Assembly (NCBI RefSeq): GCF_001083805.1
Contig: NZ_JXSK01000002.1
Span: forward strand, 672,257 to 736,256
Direction: 5' to 3'
Length of the DNA: 64,000 nucleotides
From: Photorhabdus luminescens subsp. luminescens
GTDB taxonomy: Bacteria > Pseudomonadota > Gammaproteobacteria > Enterobacterales > Enterobacteriaceae
Position 1 is the first letter of the stretch; the number at the start of each line of letters is the position of its first letter. This document shows positions 29,538 to 39,379 of the stretch, piece after piece. The position numbers and the translations under genes are program-made. The notes beneath the pieces were generated by a model. That model did no database searches. It was not told the DNA's origin and saw nothing but the letters and a program-made list of their open reading frames with translations.

Positions 29538-30962
29538 ATGTCAAACAACATTCGTATCGAAGAAGACCTGTTAGGTAAACGAGAAGTCCCTGCTGAAGCC
29601 TATTACGGTATTCACACCTTACGTGCGATTGAAAACTTCCACATCAGTAACAACACCATTAATGATGTACCCGAATTTATCCGTGGCATGGTGATGGTAA
29701 AAAAAGCCGCAGCCTTAGCTAACAAAGAACTGCAAACTATTCCTAAGAAAATTGCAGACATCATCATCAAAGCATGTGACGAAGTGCTCTATAACGGCAA
29801 ATGCATGGATCAGTTTCCAGTCGATGTGTTTCAGGGCGGCGCCGGTACTTCACTCAACATGAATACCAACGAGGTTCTGGCAAATATTGGTCTGGAACTG
29901 TTAGGTCATAAAAAAGGCGAATATGAGTACCTGAATCCCAATGACCATCTGAATAAAAGCCAGTCAACTAACGACGCTTATCCAACTGGTTTCCGTATCG
30001 CAGTTTATAACTCCATCCTGAAACTGATCGAGTCTATTGAGCTGTTAATTGCGGGCTTCGATAAAAAAGCTAGAGAATTCAGCGAGATCCTAAAAATGGG
30101 TCGTACCCAGTTACAGGATGCGGTTCCTATGACTCTAGGGCAGGAATTCAACGCATTCTCTATCCTGCTGAAAGAAGAAGTTAAAAACCTAAACCGCACG
30201 GCTGAATTACTGCTGGAAGTTAACCTTGGCGCTACTGCTATCGGGACCGGTTTGAATACCGCGCCAGGTTATCAGAAATTGGCGGTTGAAAAACTGGCTG
30301 AAGTTTCAGGTCTGCCTTGCATACCAGCCGAAGATCTGATTGAAGCAACCTCTGACTGTGGAGCTTATGTTATGGTCCACGGCGCTCTGAAGCGCCTGGC
30401 TGTCAAACTGTCTAAGATCTGCAACGACCTGCGTTTGCTTTCTTCTGGCCCTCGCGCTGGCCTGAATGAAATCAATCTACCAGAATTACAGGCAGGCTCT
30501 TCTATTATGCCGGCAAAAGTGAACCCGGTTATTCCAGAAGTTGTGAATCAGGTCTGCTTCAAAGTTATTGGTAACGATATTTGTGTTACTATGGCATCCG
30601 AAGCAGGCCAGTTACAGCTCAATGTAATGGAACCTGCTATCGGTCAGGCTATGTTTGAATCTATCTCTCTGCTAAGCAACGCTTGCTGCAACCTGGTAGA
30701 AAAATGCGTTAATGGCATCACGGCTAACAAGGAAGTTTGCGAAAACTTCGTATTCAACTCGATCGGTATCGTCACATATTTGAACCCGTTCATCGGTCAC
30801 CACAATGGTGATATCGTTGGTAAGATTTGTGCCGAAACTGGTAAGAGTGTTCGTGAAGTCGTGCTGGAACGAGGCCTACTGACCGAAACTGAACTGGATG
30901 ACATCTTCTCTGTAGAGAACCTAAAATGTCCATCTTATAAGGCAAAACGCTTTGACGATTAA
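29538..30962 (+). CDS. aspA: AspA, aspartate ammonia-lyase (aspartase)
   Basis: A 474-residue homotetrameric lyase that converts L-aspartate to fumarate and ammonia. N-terminal [22 protein letters not shown] and the catalytic SS-loop signature [11 protein letters not shown] are intact. It gives fumarate for FrdABCD and aspartate/fumarate exchange with DcuA just downstream, a coherent anaerobic respiration module. AAGAAGG precedes the ATG. A terminator separates it from dcuA. Confidence 0.97.
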   Translation: MSNNIRIEEDLLGKREVPAEAYYGIHTLRAIENFHISNNTINDVPEFIRGMVMVKKAAALANKELQTIPKKIADIIIKACDEVLYNGKCMDQFPVDVFQGGAGTSLNMNTNEVLANIGLELLGHKKGEYEYLNPNDHLNKSQSTNDAYPTGFRIAVYNSILKLIESIELLIAGFDKKAREFSEILKMGRTQLQDAVPMTLGQEFNAFSILLKEEVKNLNRTAELLLEVNLGATAIGTGLNTAPGYQKLAVEKLAEVSGLPCIPAEDLIEATSDCGAYVMVHGALKRLAVKLSKICNDLRLLSSGPRAGLNEINLPELQAGSSIMPAKVNPVIPEVVNQVCFKVIGNDICVTMASEAGQLQLNVMEPAIGQAMFESISLLSNACCNLVEKCVNGITANKEVCENFVFNSIGIVTYLNPFIGHHNGDIVGKICAETGKSVREVVLERGLLTETELDDIFSVENLKCPSYKAKRFDD

Positions 30963-30997
30963 GTTGTTGAATATAATAAAAAATAGCTCTTAGCAAT

Positions 30998-31033
30998 AAG
31001 GCACGCGACTCCAACTGGATAGCGTGCCTTTTT
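30998..31033 (+). terminator. Terminator between aspA and dcuA
   Basis: AAGGCACGC/GCGTGCCTT perfect 9-bp stem with a 15-base loop followed by TTT. Partial read-through into dcuA is likely as in E. coli. Confidence 0.85.
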
Positions 31034-31102
31034 ACTTCCCTACATGCACAAAGTATTAACCTAAAATTTTCAAATTTTTAATTATTTCAAGGAGTCACTA
31101 TT

Positions 31103-32404
31103 ATGTTAGCCGTAGAATTGATTATCGTTCTGCTGGCCATCTTCCTGGGTGCAAGATTAGGGGGAATTGGCATTGGATTTGCCGGTGGTCTCGGCGTTCT
31201 GGTGCTGGCTGTAATTGGCGTTAAACCAGGGCATATCCCATTCGATGTTATTTCCATCATTATGGCCGTTATCGCCGCTATCTCTGCAATGCAGGTTGCC
31301 GGCGGTCTGGATTACTTGGTTCAGCAAACTGAAAAACTGCTGCGTAAAAATCCAAAATACATCACGATACTCGCACCTATCGTTACCTATTTCCTGACAT
31401 TGTTTGCAGGTACGGGCAACATCTCTCTGTCAGCACTGCCTGTGATTACTGAAGTTGCGAAAGAACAAGGCATTAAGCCATGTCGTCCGCTTTCCACGGC
31501 GGTTGTAGCGGCCCAAATTGGCATCACCGCCTCACCCATTTCCGCGGCGGTCGTCTATATGTCCTCTCTGATGGAAGTCCACGGCGTCAGCTATATCCAT
31601 CTGTTGATGGTGCTATTACCATCCACTTTCGCCGCTATCGTTCTGATGTCTTTCATCATCTCCTGGGCATTCAATTCCAAACTATCTGATGACCCCGTTT
31701 ATCTGAAACGTCTGGAAGAAAACCTGGTAACTCTGCGTGGCAGCAAACAGATTGAGATCAAATCAAGGGCTAAAGCTTCTGTTCTGTTATTCCTGTCGGG
31801 TGTTATCAGTGTTGTTATTTACGCTATCGTCAACAGCCCAAGCATCGGCCTGATTGCAGAACCCCTGATGAACACTACTCACGCTATTCTGATCATTATG
31901 TTGAGTGTTGCAACTATCACCACCATGTTCTGTTCAGTTGATACTGACGCCATCCTGAACTCCAGTACCTTTAAAGCAGGTATGAGCGCATGTATCTGTA
32001 TTCTGGGTGTTGCATGGCTAGGAGATACTTTTGTACAGGCAAACATGGATTGGATTAAAGGCACCGCTGGAGACTTAATCCACTCTCAACCTTGGCTGCT
32101 AGCGATTATTTTCTTCTTCTGTTCCGCCCTACTCTATTCTCAGGCGGCAACCGCAAAAGCATTGATGCCGATGGCTTTGGCTCTGAATGTCACACCATTG
32201 ACCGCCATTGCCTCTTTTTCTGCGGTTTCTGGGTTGTTTATTCTGCCTACTTATCCAACCTTGGTTGCCGCCGTTCAGATGGATGACACCGGCACTACCC
32301 GTATCGGCCGTTTCGTATTTAACCATCCATTCTTTATCCCCGGCACCATTGGAGTTGCTCTGGCTGTTGCTTTCGGCTTCCTATTCGGCAGTATGATCCT
32401 CTAA
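31103..32404 (+). CDS. dcuA: DcuA, anaerobic C4-dicarboxylate transporter
   Basis: A 433-residue inner-membrane transporter of the DcuA/DcuB family with 10-12 helices. It exchanges or takes up aspartate, fumarate and succinate. Opening MLAVELIIVLLAIFLGARLGGIGIGFAGG and the FAGTGNISLSALPVI loop match E. coli DcuA, same length. AAGGAG stands upstream. Forms a functional unit with aspA. Downstream, the E. coli cutA gene is missing before dsbD. Confidence 0.97.
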   Translation: MLAVELIIVLLAIFLGARLGGIGIGFAGGLGVLVLAVIGVKPGHIPFDVISIIMAVIAAISAMQVAGGLDYLVQQTEKLLRKNPKYITILAPIVTYFLTLFAGTGNISLSALPVITEVAKEQGIKPCRPLSTAVVAAQIGITASPISAAVVYMSSLMEVHGVSYIHLLMVLLPSTFAAIVLMSFIISWAFNSKLSDDPVYLKRLEENLVTLRGSKQIEIKSRAKASVLLFLSGVISVVIYAIVNSPSIGLIAEPLMNTTHAILIIMLSVATITTMFCSVDTDAILNSSTFKAGMSACICILGVAWLGDTFVQANMDWIKGTAGDLIHSQPWLLAIIFFFCSALLYSQAATAKALMPMALALNVTPLTAIASFSAVSGLFILPTYPTLVAAVQMDDTGTTRIGRFVFNHPFFIPGTIGVALAVAFGFLFGSMIL

Positions 32405-32429
32405 TTCTGCCTACCAATAGCCGCTTAAT

Positions 32430-32452
32430 ACAGGGGTGTATATCGCCCCTGT
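32430..32452 (+). terminator. Hairpin after dcuA
   Basis: ACAGGGG/CCCCTGT 7-bp stem, 9-base loop; no T-run follows, so termination may be Rho-dependent or weak. Confidence 0.5.
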
Positions 32453-32588
32453 ATACCCTCCCCAAAATGATATATTTTCTCTGAAAACCTTCGATAACTG
32501 TTTCAATCTTAACCAGAACACTTTCTGGTCTGGCAACCTTCGGTTATAGTGCTGAATCTGTTCCATTCAATTAGCTATCATTATCTTT

Positions 32589-34316
32589 ATGATTAAACGT
32601 ACTCTGATGCTATTTTTGCTGCTTTGCAGCATCCTCTTTACCCCAATGGCAGCGAACGCGCTGTTTGAACAACCGGGGCAAAATCCATATTTGCCAGTAG
32701 ATCAGGCATTCATGTTTGATTTTCAGCAAAAAGGCGACAAATTGACGTTAAACTGGCAGATCAAACCGGGTTATTACCTTTATCGCAAACAACTTCATAT
32801 TGAGCCGCAACAGGCCATACTGGGTAAAATTACGTTGCCGCAAGGTACAGCTCATCGAGATGAGTTCTTTGGTGAAACTGAAGTTTATTTCCAACAACTC
32901 ATCGTCAATGTTCCTGTTACAGAGGCAAACAACAATTCTAATATCGTTGTCACTTACCAAGGCTGTGCCGCCGCAGGATATTGCTATCCACCTGAAACCC
33001 GCCTTGTTCCATTAAGTGCAGTTATTCCATCAAAAACAACTGACGCAACACCTAATCAACCTGCCCAGAAAGCACCAGAAAGCGCATCAAATGATCAACA
33101 ACATTTACCTTTCTCACCACTCTGGGCAATCTTGATTGGCATCGGTATCGCCTTTACACCTTGTGTACTACCGATGTATCCATTGATTTCCGGCATTATT
33201 CTTGGCGGCCAACGCCCTAAGAGCCTAAAACAGATATTTTGGTTGGCGTTAAGCTATGTTCAAGGCATGGCGCTCACCTACACGCTACTTGGGTTGATTG
33301 TCGCGGCTGCGGGTCTACAATTTCAGGCCGCACTGCAACATCCATATGTACTGATCGGCTTATCAGTATTGTTTATTCTGCTAGCACTATCGATGTTCGG
33401 CCTCTATTCTCTGCAACTGCCTTCCTCTGTTCAGACGCGCTTAGTCAACTGGAGTAACCAGCAAAAAAGCGGCTCGCTTTTCGGTGTATTCGCTATGGGC
33501 GCGTTAGCGGGATTAATTTGCTCTCCTTGTACTACCGCGCCGTTAAGCGCGATTCTGCTCTACATCGCTCAAAGTGGTAATACCGTGTCAGGTGGCCTAA
33601 CCCTTTATCTTTACGCTTTGGGAATGGGATTACCGCTCATTGCCGTCACCCTATTTGGTCATAAACTCCTGCCACGCAGTGGACCTTGGATGCAATATGT
33701 TAAAGAAGCTTTTGGCTTCATTATCCTCGCGCTACCCGTTTTCCTGCTGGAAAGAGTTATCGGTGATACCTGGGGAATACGGTTATGGAGCCTGCTGGTA
33801 GTCAGTTTCTTGGGATGGGGATTTGCTCTGACAATTAGAAGCCAAAACGGTTGGGTACGAGTCATACAACTGATATTGTTAATTCTGATGCTGATAGCTA
33901 CCCGTCCGTTGCAAGATTGGTTTTGGGGTACAACAGTTACCCAACAGTCGCAGCACAGCCTCAACTTCCGCCAGATAAATAACTGGCAGGAGTTAGAAGA
34001 TATAATGACACAAAACAGCCATAAAACCGTTATGCTTGATTTCTATGCTGACTGGTGTACCGCTTGTAAAGAATTTGAAAAATATACTTTCAGCGATCCA
34101 CAAGTTCAGTTACAACTGCGGGATACCTTACTATTACAGGCCAATGTCACAAATAACAGCCCGCAACAGAAACAACTTCTAGAAAAACTTAGCGTTCGGG
34201 GATTACCGACTATTCTGTTTTTTGATTCTCAAGGAAAAGAGATCCCCGATTCACGGGTGAATGGTTTTATGAATGCAGCCCGCTTTAACGAGCATTTGCA
34301 GCATCTGCCAAAATGA
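32589..34316 (+). CDS. dsbD: DsbD, thiol:disulfide interchange protein
   Basis: A 575-residue inner-membrane reductase that carries electrons from cytoplasmic thioredoxin to periplasmic DsbC, DsbG and CcmG. Order: signal peptide (cleaved near ANA, residue 24); periplasmic immunoglobulin-like domain with its cysteine pair in [13 protein letters not shown]; eight membrane helices with [13 protein letters not shown] and [13 protein letters not shown]; periplasmic thioredoxin-like domain with CTAC (Cys490, Cys493). Slightly longer than E. coli DsbD. Its stop overlaps the frame of yjdC. Confidence 0.96.
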   Translation: MIKRTLMLFLLLCSILFTPMAANALFEQPGQNPYLPVDQAFMFDFQQKGDKLTLNWQIKPGYYLYRKQLHIEPQQAILGKITLPQGTAHRDEFFGETEVYFQQLIVNVPVTEANNNSNIVVTYQGCAAAGYCYPPETRLVPLSAVIPSKTTDATPNQPAQKAPESASNDQQHLPFSPLWAILIGIGIAFTPCVLPMYPLISGIILGGQRPKSLKQIFWLALSYVQGMALTYTLLGLIVAAAGLQFQAALQHPYVLIGLSVLFILLALSMFGLYSLQLPSSVQTRLVNWSNQQKSGSLFGVFAMGALAGLICSPCTTAPLSAILLYIAQSGNTVSGGLTLYLYALGMGLPLIAVTLFGHKLLPRSGPWMQYVKEAFGFIILALPVFLLERVIGDTWGIRLWSLLVVSFLGWGFALTIRSQNGWVRVIQLILLILMLIATRPLQDWFWGTTVTQQSQHSLNFRQINNWQELEDIMTQNSHKTVMLDFYADWCTACKEFEKYTFSDPQVQLQLRDTLLLQANVTNNSPQQKQLLEKLSVRGLPTILFFDSQGKEIPDSRVNGFMNAARFNEHLQHLPK

Positions 34317-34333
34317 TCTTGAAGGAGAACACC

Positions 34334-34906
34334 GTGCAACGAGAACAAGTCCTTAGTCATGCCTTAAACTTACTAGAGCAACATGGCTTATCCATCACCA
34401 CTGAGATACTTTTTGGCTCGCTCAACATGGATATCGAATATCTCAAGCAGTTCTGGCCCGATCGGGAAGCGCTGCTTTATGACTGCCTACGTTATCACGG
34501 CCAACAGATTGAAGTCTGGCAACGACAGATATTACTGGATGAAAATCTGACTCCAGAACAGAAGCTACTGGCCCGTTATGCAGCCCTTGATGAAAAAGTA
34601 AAAGAGAAACGCTATCCAGGCTGCCTGTTCATCGCGGCCTGTAGCGAATTCCCTGAATCTGACCACCCTATTCATCAATTAGCTGAATTACAAAAACAGA
34701 GTTCCTCCCGCTACACCACCGAGCTATTACATCAACTGGATATTGAAGATTGCGAACTCGTTGCCAAACAGATGGAGCTGATTCTGGAAGGTTGCTTAAG
34801 TAAGCTACTGATCAAACGGAATATTGATGATATCGCGACGGCAAAACTACTGGCAGAAGATGTTTTAGCTATTGCTTTATGCCGCAAAAATGGCGCGTTA
34901 AGTTAA
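34334..34906 (+). CDS. yjdC: YjdC, TetR-family regulator
   Basis: A 190-residue TetR/AcrR-type regulator. The helix-turn-helix lies within the first 50 residues (QREQVLSHALNLLEQHGL...DIEYLKQFWPD) and the ligand domain contains YPGCLFIAACSEFPE and QMELILEGCLS as in E. coli YjdC. I chose GTG 34334: GAAGGAG precedes it and the product starts MQREQVL as in E. coli; an ATG at 34313 overlapping the dsbD stop is possible but lacks a Shine-Dalgarno. Targets unknown. Confidence 0.9.
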   Translation: MQREQVLSHALNLLEQHGLSITTEILFGSLNMDIEYLKQFWPDREALLYDCLRYHGQQIEVWQRQILLDENLTPEQKLLARYAALDEKVKEKRYPGCLFIAACSEFPESDHPIHQLAELQKQSSSRYTTELLHQLDIEDCELVAKQMELILEGCLSKLLIKRNIDDIATAKLLAEDVLAIALCRKNGALS

Positions 34907-34995
34907 CAAAAATCAGCCTAAGATGAACAACCACACAAATTCCGGGCAAAAAGAAAGCAAACAATCCGCTTTTATCATTTTTTATCAGAAAGGCA

Positions 34996-35024
34996 TTGAC
35001 GACTTAGGCTGAATACGGTTTAAT
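34996..35024 (+). promoter_or_regulatory. Promoter of tRNA-Phe
   Basis: TTGACG, 17 bp, TTTAAT, then a GC-rich discriminator (GCGCCCC), typical of stringently controlled stable-RNA promoters. Confidence 0.8.
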
Positions 35025-35034
35025 GCGCCCCGTT

Positions 35035-35110
35035 GCCCGGATAGCTCAGTCGGTAGAGCAGAGGATTGAAAATCCTCGTGTCGGTGGTTCGATTCCGCCT
35101 CCGGGCACCA
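35035..35110 (+). tRNA. pheU: tRNA-Phe (GAA)
   Basis: 76 nucleotides including the encoded CCA. Acceptor GCCCGGA/TCCGGGC, D-loop AGCTCAGTCGGTAGAGC, anticodon GAA at 35068-35070 in a perfect stem (GAGGA/TCCTC), T-loop GGTTCGATTCC. In E. coli pheU lies next to yjdC in the same way. A tyrosine recombinase gene starts about 400 bp downstream, so this is the likely island attachment site. I found no second copy of the tRNA 3' end in the window. Confidence 0.97.
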
Positions 35111-35415
35111 TATCAAAGAGCGTTGGTTGAGAGATGAGAAGACTGAACGGGCGTTCGATATCGGAACCTAAAAGTGCATCGCGTAGTATTATTCAATCAT
35201 GCAATATTTCGATGTTAATTAAAGGGGTTCTAAATTCAGGATATCTGAGAAATCAGATGTTCCTTTTTCGTTTGAGCGCAATATTTACAAGTTCCATTGT
35301 AACTGTCAAGCCATCCAAACCAAAATCAACGAATTAATTAACACGATGTTGTATATCGGTTCTTCAGATTTCCTGATTGGTTAGAAGAAGGTTAATTCTG
35401 GGAGACTGCATCAGT
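35111..35415. other. Junction region between tRNA-Phe and the island
   Basis: About 300 bp, mixed composition, no supported gene; the frames in it are short and without ribosome-binding sites. It presumably contains the left attachment junction. Confidence 0.4.
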
Positions 35416-35448
35416 TCAAAAAAATTCCCCATCTTGCAACAGGGAATT
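35416..35448 (-). terminator. Terminator of the recombinase gene
   Basis: AATTCCC/GGGAATT (35423-35429, 35442-35448); on the minus strand seven T follow (AATTTTTTTGAAC). About 50 bp after the recombinase stop. Confidence 0.8.
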
Positions 35449-35496
35449 ATTTATGTAGAAAAAGGCAAATTCAGACAACAGCGAGAATATTCTGTT

Positions 35497-36497
35497 TTAT
35501 CCGATTAACATTTCGCCTCTTTCTGGCTCAACATCAATATACAGCATCAACTCACGCTCCAGCGCGCGCCCGGCAATATCCAGATTGATATCAATATATT
35601 CCATCGTAGTCGTAATACTGCGATGCCCCAGTAATCCGCGCACCATTTGCAAATTACGATCAGGCGCTTTCATCAGTTCAGTTGCCAAAGTATGCCGGAA
35701 ACGGTGGGGGCCCACATCAAATCCACACTCCTTTGACAAACGACGAAAGAATGACTTTATCGTCTGTAATTGATCAGTTTCATTTCCTCTGTCTGTTTTG
35801 GCGGTAAAATAGTTCACACAGAACAGGGGATCACTGGATTTTGCCCCAGCGGCTTGCGCACGTTCCAGCAAAATCTCCAGCCGCGGATACAACCATTTCA
35901 CCACCGGCACCTGGTGTTCATAATGGTTCTTACTCCCCTCAGAGCAAAGAATAATCCGGCGCTCATCCAGGTCAATATCCCCGAGCCGGATATGTAATAA
36001 CTGATTTTGCCGCATCCCGGTATAACGCAACGTATCCAATACCGTCAGCCAGTACCAGGTCGGATATAATGCACAGCGGGCACGATGATTATCCCCTGTC
36101 CGTCGTTCCCGCTCTTCAAATTGCCCCATCGTGAGATACAAGGTTGTCAGTTGTTTTTTGGTCAATGTTTTCTTTTTATTTTTGTTCTCATTAACCTCTA
36201 CACCAATAAATGGGTTTTCCGTTTGGGGCAGTATTTTTTCTTCTATCGCCAAATTAAACACTGACCGCATATGCGCAATCTTACGTTCCAGGTCACGCCT
36301 TTCAGTCCGCGCTGATGCAACACATATCTGCGCCACGCCAGGACCTGCTGTCGGGTTACCTGAGCAGGCCGATTGTCGGCACCTGCAAACACCTGGAATG
36401 TATTCACCACCTTGCGATAACTCGACTCAGTAGCCGGTCGCAAGATTTTGGCAAAAAAATATTCATCCAGCAGGTTATCCCAGGTCATACTGTCCAT
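35497..36497 (-). pseudogene. Tyrosine recombinase (integrase) with a frameshift
   Basis: The N-terminal SAM-like domain (MDSMTWDNLLDEYFFAKILRP..., from ATG 36497 with GAGGAAG upstream) is in one frame and the catalytic domain in another; the frame changes near 36284-36287, after KGVTWN. One missing base would restore a product of about 333 residues. The catalytic part keeps the active-site residues: Arg in YTGMRQNQLL, His-x-x-Arg in HRFRHTLATEL, His in LLGHRSITTTMEY and the Tyr itself. It lies beside tRNA-Phe and probably drove integration there. A sequencing error or programmed frameshift cannot be excluded. Confidence 0.8.
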
Positions 36498-36591
36498 CTC
36501 TACTTCCTCACTTCATCAATTTAAAAACCCATTGCGGGGCGCGAAAAATAACGCATGGTTATTATAACACATTGTTATTAAAGATACTTTC

Positions 36592-38112
36592 TCAGGAAAT
36601 CATTAGAAAAGGGCTATCCTCGGGTACAGGACTACCACGGTAAAGCAAAGTACTTTTGATTAAGTAGCCATGAACACGTTGATAAGAGCCAATCCGATCA
36701 GCAGAATCATAAAGATGACAACAACAAAAACACTTTCCACGACTTACTCGATGTCGTCCCAGCCGCTCAAATGCGGTTTGTACCCGCTTCCATTTTTGGC
36801 TAACCTCTTTGCCATCCGCCTGTTTTTTCTCACTAAGAAACTGAAAGAAAATAGCCGGCGCACTCACAAACACAAAGCCGCCAACCAAATGTATCCGGGC
36901 TTTCGGCGTATTCATGTTCATCACCCCCTGCATTAAGCCAACGGACAACCAGTCCCAGAACTGCTCTCCAATACAGGATGTCTCAATAGCATTTTCATGA
37001 TTCTGCCATGTTGTCTGAACAGCGTGTTGTGAAGACATTGACGTGTATGGCGGTGCGATTTCCGCTTCATTCACCATAACTTGTTCTGTCACTGTAGTAG
37101 CAACATTCATCCCCATCAATGACAGTAACTGTTGCGTGCTTCCGTCCGACTGCATCCCCTTCTCCGGCGTGACTGTCATAGCAGTAAAGGGGAGCTCATC
37201 AACAGGCTTCACGGCTGATGAAACAATTTTAGCCATCGTGTTATCTTCTTGCCGTATCTGAGAGGGCAGAACACTTTCCATTGCGGTTGATAAAGGCGTA
37301 GCAGAAACATCGGGATTTCCTGAAACAATAATTTGCGATGATGCAGCTGTGACAGATAATATTTCTGATATTGTCGGTGCACCGGCTTTATTCAAAGCTT
37401 CTGTCATTATCTGATTTATTGCGTTATCTTTCTTCATCTCACCGGATAGAATACAAAACAGCGAAGGCAAGGCATCAGGTACCGACGCCAGCCAGGTCAA
37501 TGCCTTAGCCGGCAGCAATCGCCCGGCAAGTAACACCCCAAAATGACAGGCAACCCTCATCGCCACTGGGGGAGTTTTGAACCGGAAACGATACGACCCC
37601 TGCGGCACAGCCAGCCCAGGGTACCAGGGTTGGCCTTCATCCAGTTCGCCCTCAAACTTTGCCAAAACAGGCAAAAAATGAAATAACGCAGCGTAAAACA
37701 CCACCGTGTTCCATATCACACTTTGTGCTGCCTGCGTCTCAGGCGCCACACCCGGCGGTAACATCTGCCCTTTCGCCAGACGTACGGCAAATGCAGTACA
37801 TTGCAACGTCACATCAATTAATCCGCCCAAACGAGCATAAGGTCCCTGCGGTGCCGCCGGAAGTTGTTGCATCAATGCCACACACTCATGTAATGGGGCC
37901 AGCCACAGCGTCTGATAGAGTGTTTTGGATAATGCGCTATTGTCCCACAGACACTGTAAATACTGTCGTCGCCGGGAAGTATCCAGCAATAGCCTGGACT
38001 CAGACGGCAAAAAGTAGCCTGCTTTGACCGTTTGTGGGATGGCGGCGGATTGTGGAAGTGGCTTTTTTCCTGTGGATGCTCCTGCCAGCAGGACTTTAAT
38101 TTTTTTCAACAC
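36592..38112 (-). CDS. MobH-type (TraI_2) conjugative relaxase homologue, active site degenerate
   Basis: A 506-residue protein with the layout of integrating-element relaxases (TraI_2 family, PFL_4751 type). The N-terminal domain covers about residues 30-270 (GYFLPSESRLLLDTSRRRQYL, LPPGVAPETQAAQSVIWNTVV, RFRFKTPPVAMR). A low-complexity middle is followed by the TraI_2_C domain (about 400-506, VQTAFERLGRHRVSRGK, SPVPEDSPFL). The metal-site positions are altered: the usual GGLLDH reads GGLIDV (about residue 101) and the usual HD-x-GK reads HFLPVL (145-150). It starts at GTG with GGAG upstream. Either a dead relaxase or one reused for DNA binding. Confidence 0.65.
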   Translation of the reverse strand: MLKKIKVLLAGASTGKKPLPQSAAIPQTVKAGYFLPSESRLLLDTSRRRQYLQCLWDNSALSKTLYQTLWLAPLHECVALMQQLPAAPQGPYARLGGLIDVTLQCTAFAVRLAKGQMLPPGVAPETQAAQSVIWNTVVFYAALFHFLPVLAKFEGELDEGQPWYPGLAVPQGSYRFRFKTPPVAMRVACHFGVLLAGRLLPAKALTWLASVPDALPSLFCILSGEMKKDNAINQIMTEALNKAGAPTISEILSVTAASSQIIVSGNPDVSATPLSTAMESVLPSQIRQEDNTMAKIVSSAVKPVDELPFTAMTVTPEKGMQSDGSTQQLLSLMGMNVATTVTEQVMVNEAEIAPPYTSMSSQHAVQTTWQNHENAIETSCIGEQFWDWLSVGLMQGVMNMNTPKARIHLVGGFVFVSAPAIFFQFLSEKKQADGKEVSQKWKRVQTAFERLGRHRVSRGKCFCCCHLYDSADRIGSYQRVHGYLIKSTLLYRGSPVPEDSPFLMIS

Positions 38113-38194
38113 GATTAATCTCCCCTATTTTTTCTAAAACCCTAATACATCCTCTGACAGGGACAAGGCAAAACTCTTTTTCCGGGAATAAAAA

Positions 38195-38374
38195 TTAATC
38201 GATGAAAACAGCACGCAATGATTCAAACGTGTCCAATTCAGTCACGGGTAAACGAAGCATGTATCCAGTTATTTCGTTGAATCCGCTACGATAAGTACAA
38301 AAGGCAAGAACTTTATTCAATGAGGGATCATGCAAGAAAGGATTAAAGAGGGAAATAGAATGCGCCCAGTGCAT
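38195..38374 (-). CDS. Small frame of 59 residues, unknown
   Basis: The product starts MHWAHSISLFNPFLHDP and ends LDTFESLRAVFID. The composition looks coding, but there is no Shine-Dalgarno before the ATG, and in-frame codons continue upstream to 38390. It may be the tail of a truncated gene. I do not recognise the family. Confidence 0.3.
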   Translation of the reverse strand: MHWAHSISLFNPFLHDPSLNKVLAFCTYRSGFNEITGYMLRLPVTELDTFESLRAVFID

Positions 38375-38462
38375 CTGGGAAGCACTATCGATTCAGACTA
38401 AAACACGTCAGGGATGAACCCAATAACCTCAGTCGGTTTATTTTGCACCTCCGTCCTGTTGG

Positions 38463-38489
38463 ATAAAAACTCCGGCCCAAGAGCCGGAA
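38463..38489 (-). terminator. Terminator of the methylase-like gene at 38508
   Basis: On the minus strand TCCGGC-TCTTGG-GCCGGA is followed by GTTTTTATCC. Confidence 0.75.
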
Positions 38490-38507
38490 TTTGCTTAATC
38501 AAGTGTC

Positions 38508-39230
38508 TCAAACCGTTTGAACCTCATACTGCTGACGATTTTTCCTGAGACGACAATGCCAGTTTCCCAGCCAATGTACCGGAGTATACATGACCCGATG
38601 ACGTTCATTCGTCAGGGCATCACCTATCACCACCTCCCCAGGTATCCCCAATAGAGAAAGCTGGATATAGGCCATCGAAGCCGCCACGACATCAATATCC
38701 ACACAGGATACCCACATATGCTGAGCAGGATTATAACCTGACATTTTCAACACTTCCGCTGCCGCAATAACCATACAACCCGCACCACAAGCTGGCTCAT
38801 ATAAGGTGAAAAAGGGCTGCTTCGTTAAGCGTTGCTCGACGTCACTCAACTGCATTTTCGCCATGACCAAGCTAATGGGCCAGGGAGTAAAGAATTGCTT
38901 CAGATGTTTGTTGCCCAGATTCAATTGCATAAAAACACCGCCAAGAAAATCATGGGGTTCAAATTCCAATCCCATCATGACATGTTCAAGCAGTTGAGAA
39001 AACCGGCTAACATCCTCCGGCTTATAGTGTTTGATGATTTGCAGATATCCTTGCTCCAGCTTACTGTCCGGGCAAACTGCATTATGCAGACTAATTGCCG
39101 CACATTGTACAAAATCATCGAATACTCGGTTACGATAATAATAACGGGCAGTTTCATTAAACAAGGTAATAAACGCTTTTTTATGATCAATCAAGACAGA
39201 CAAAACATGCTCCTGGAAAACGGGGAACAT
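38508..39230 (-). CDS. Truncated N6-adenine methylase-like protein lacking motif IV
   Basis: A 240-residue protein homologous to the C-terminal third of the protein at 42116. It has the helical region VMMGLEFEPHDFLGGVFMQLNLGN, the type I methylase turn QFFTPWPIS (about 112-120), and SAM-binding motif I as EPACGAG (145-151). It ends about 90 residues later, after VIGDAL, with no (N/D)PP(Y/F) motif, so methyl transfer is not expected. The ATG at 39230 lies inside a leader hairpin; a TTG at 39203 with AGGAG upstream is the alternative start. Related to HsdM-like subunits; actual role unknown. Confidence 0.6.
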   Translation of the reverse strand: MFPVFQEHVLSVLIDHKKAFITLFNETARYYYRNRVFDDFVQCAAISLHNAVCPDSKLEQGYLQIIKHYKPEDVSRFSQLLEHVMMGLEFEPHDFLGGVFMQLNLGNKHLKQFFTPWPISLVMAKMQLSDVEQRLTKQPFFTLYEPACGAGCMVIAAAEVLKMSGYNPAQHMWVSCVDIDVVAASMAYIQLSLLGIPGEVVIGDALTNERHRVMYTPVHWLGNWHCRLRKNRQQYEVQTV

Positions 39231-39379
39231 GTCCCACTAAGGGATATATTCCCCCTTGTGGGTAAATCGCCGGCGTAATATCCGCCGGCAGTAGCGTTAT
39301 CAGACACTCAGGCAAACCTGAACTTTTTTATGTCAATTCACCCCAGGGAATTTCCCTACGGGATAACACTGTCAGCGCA

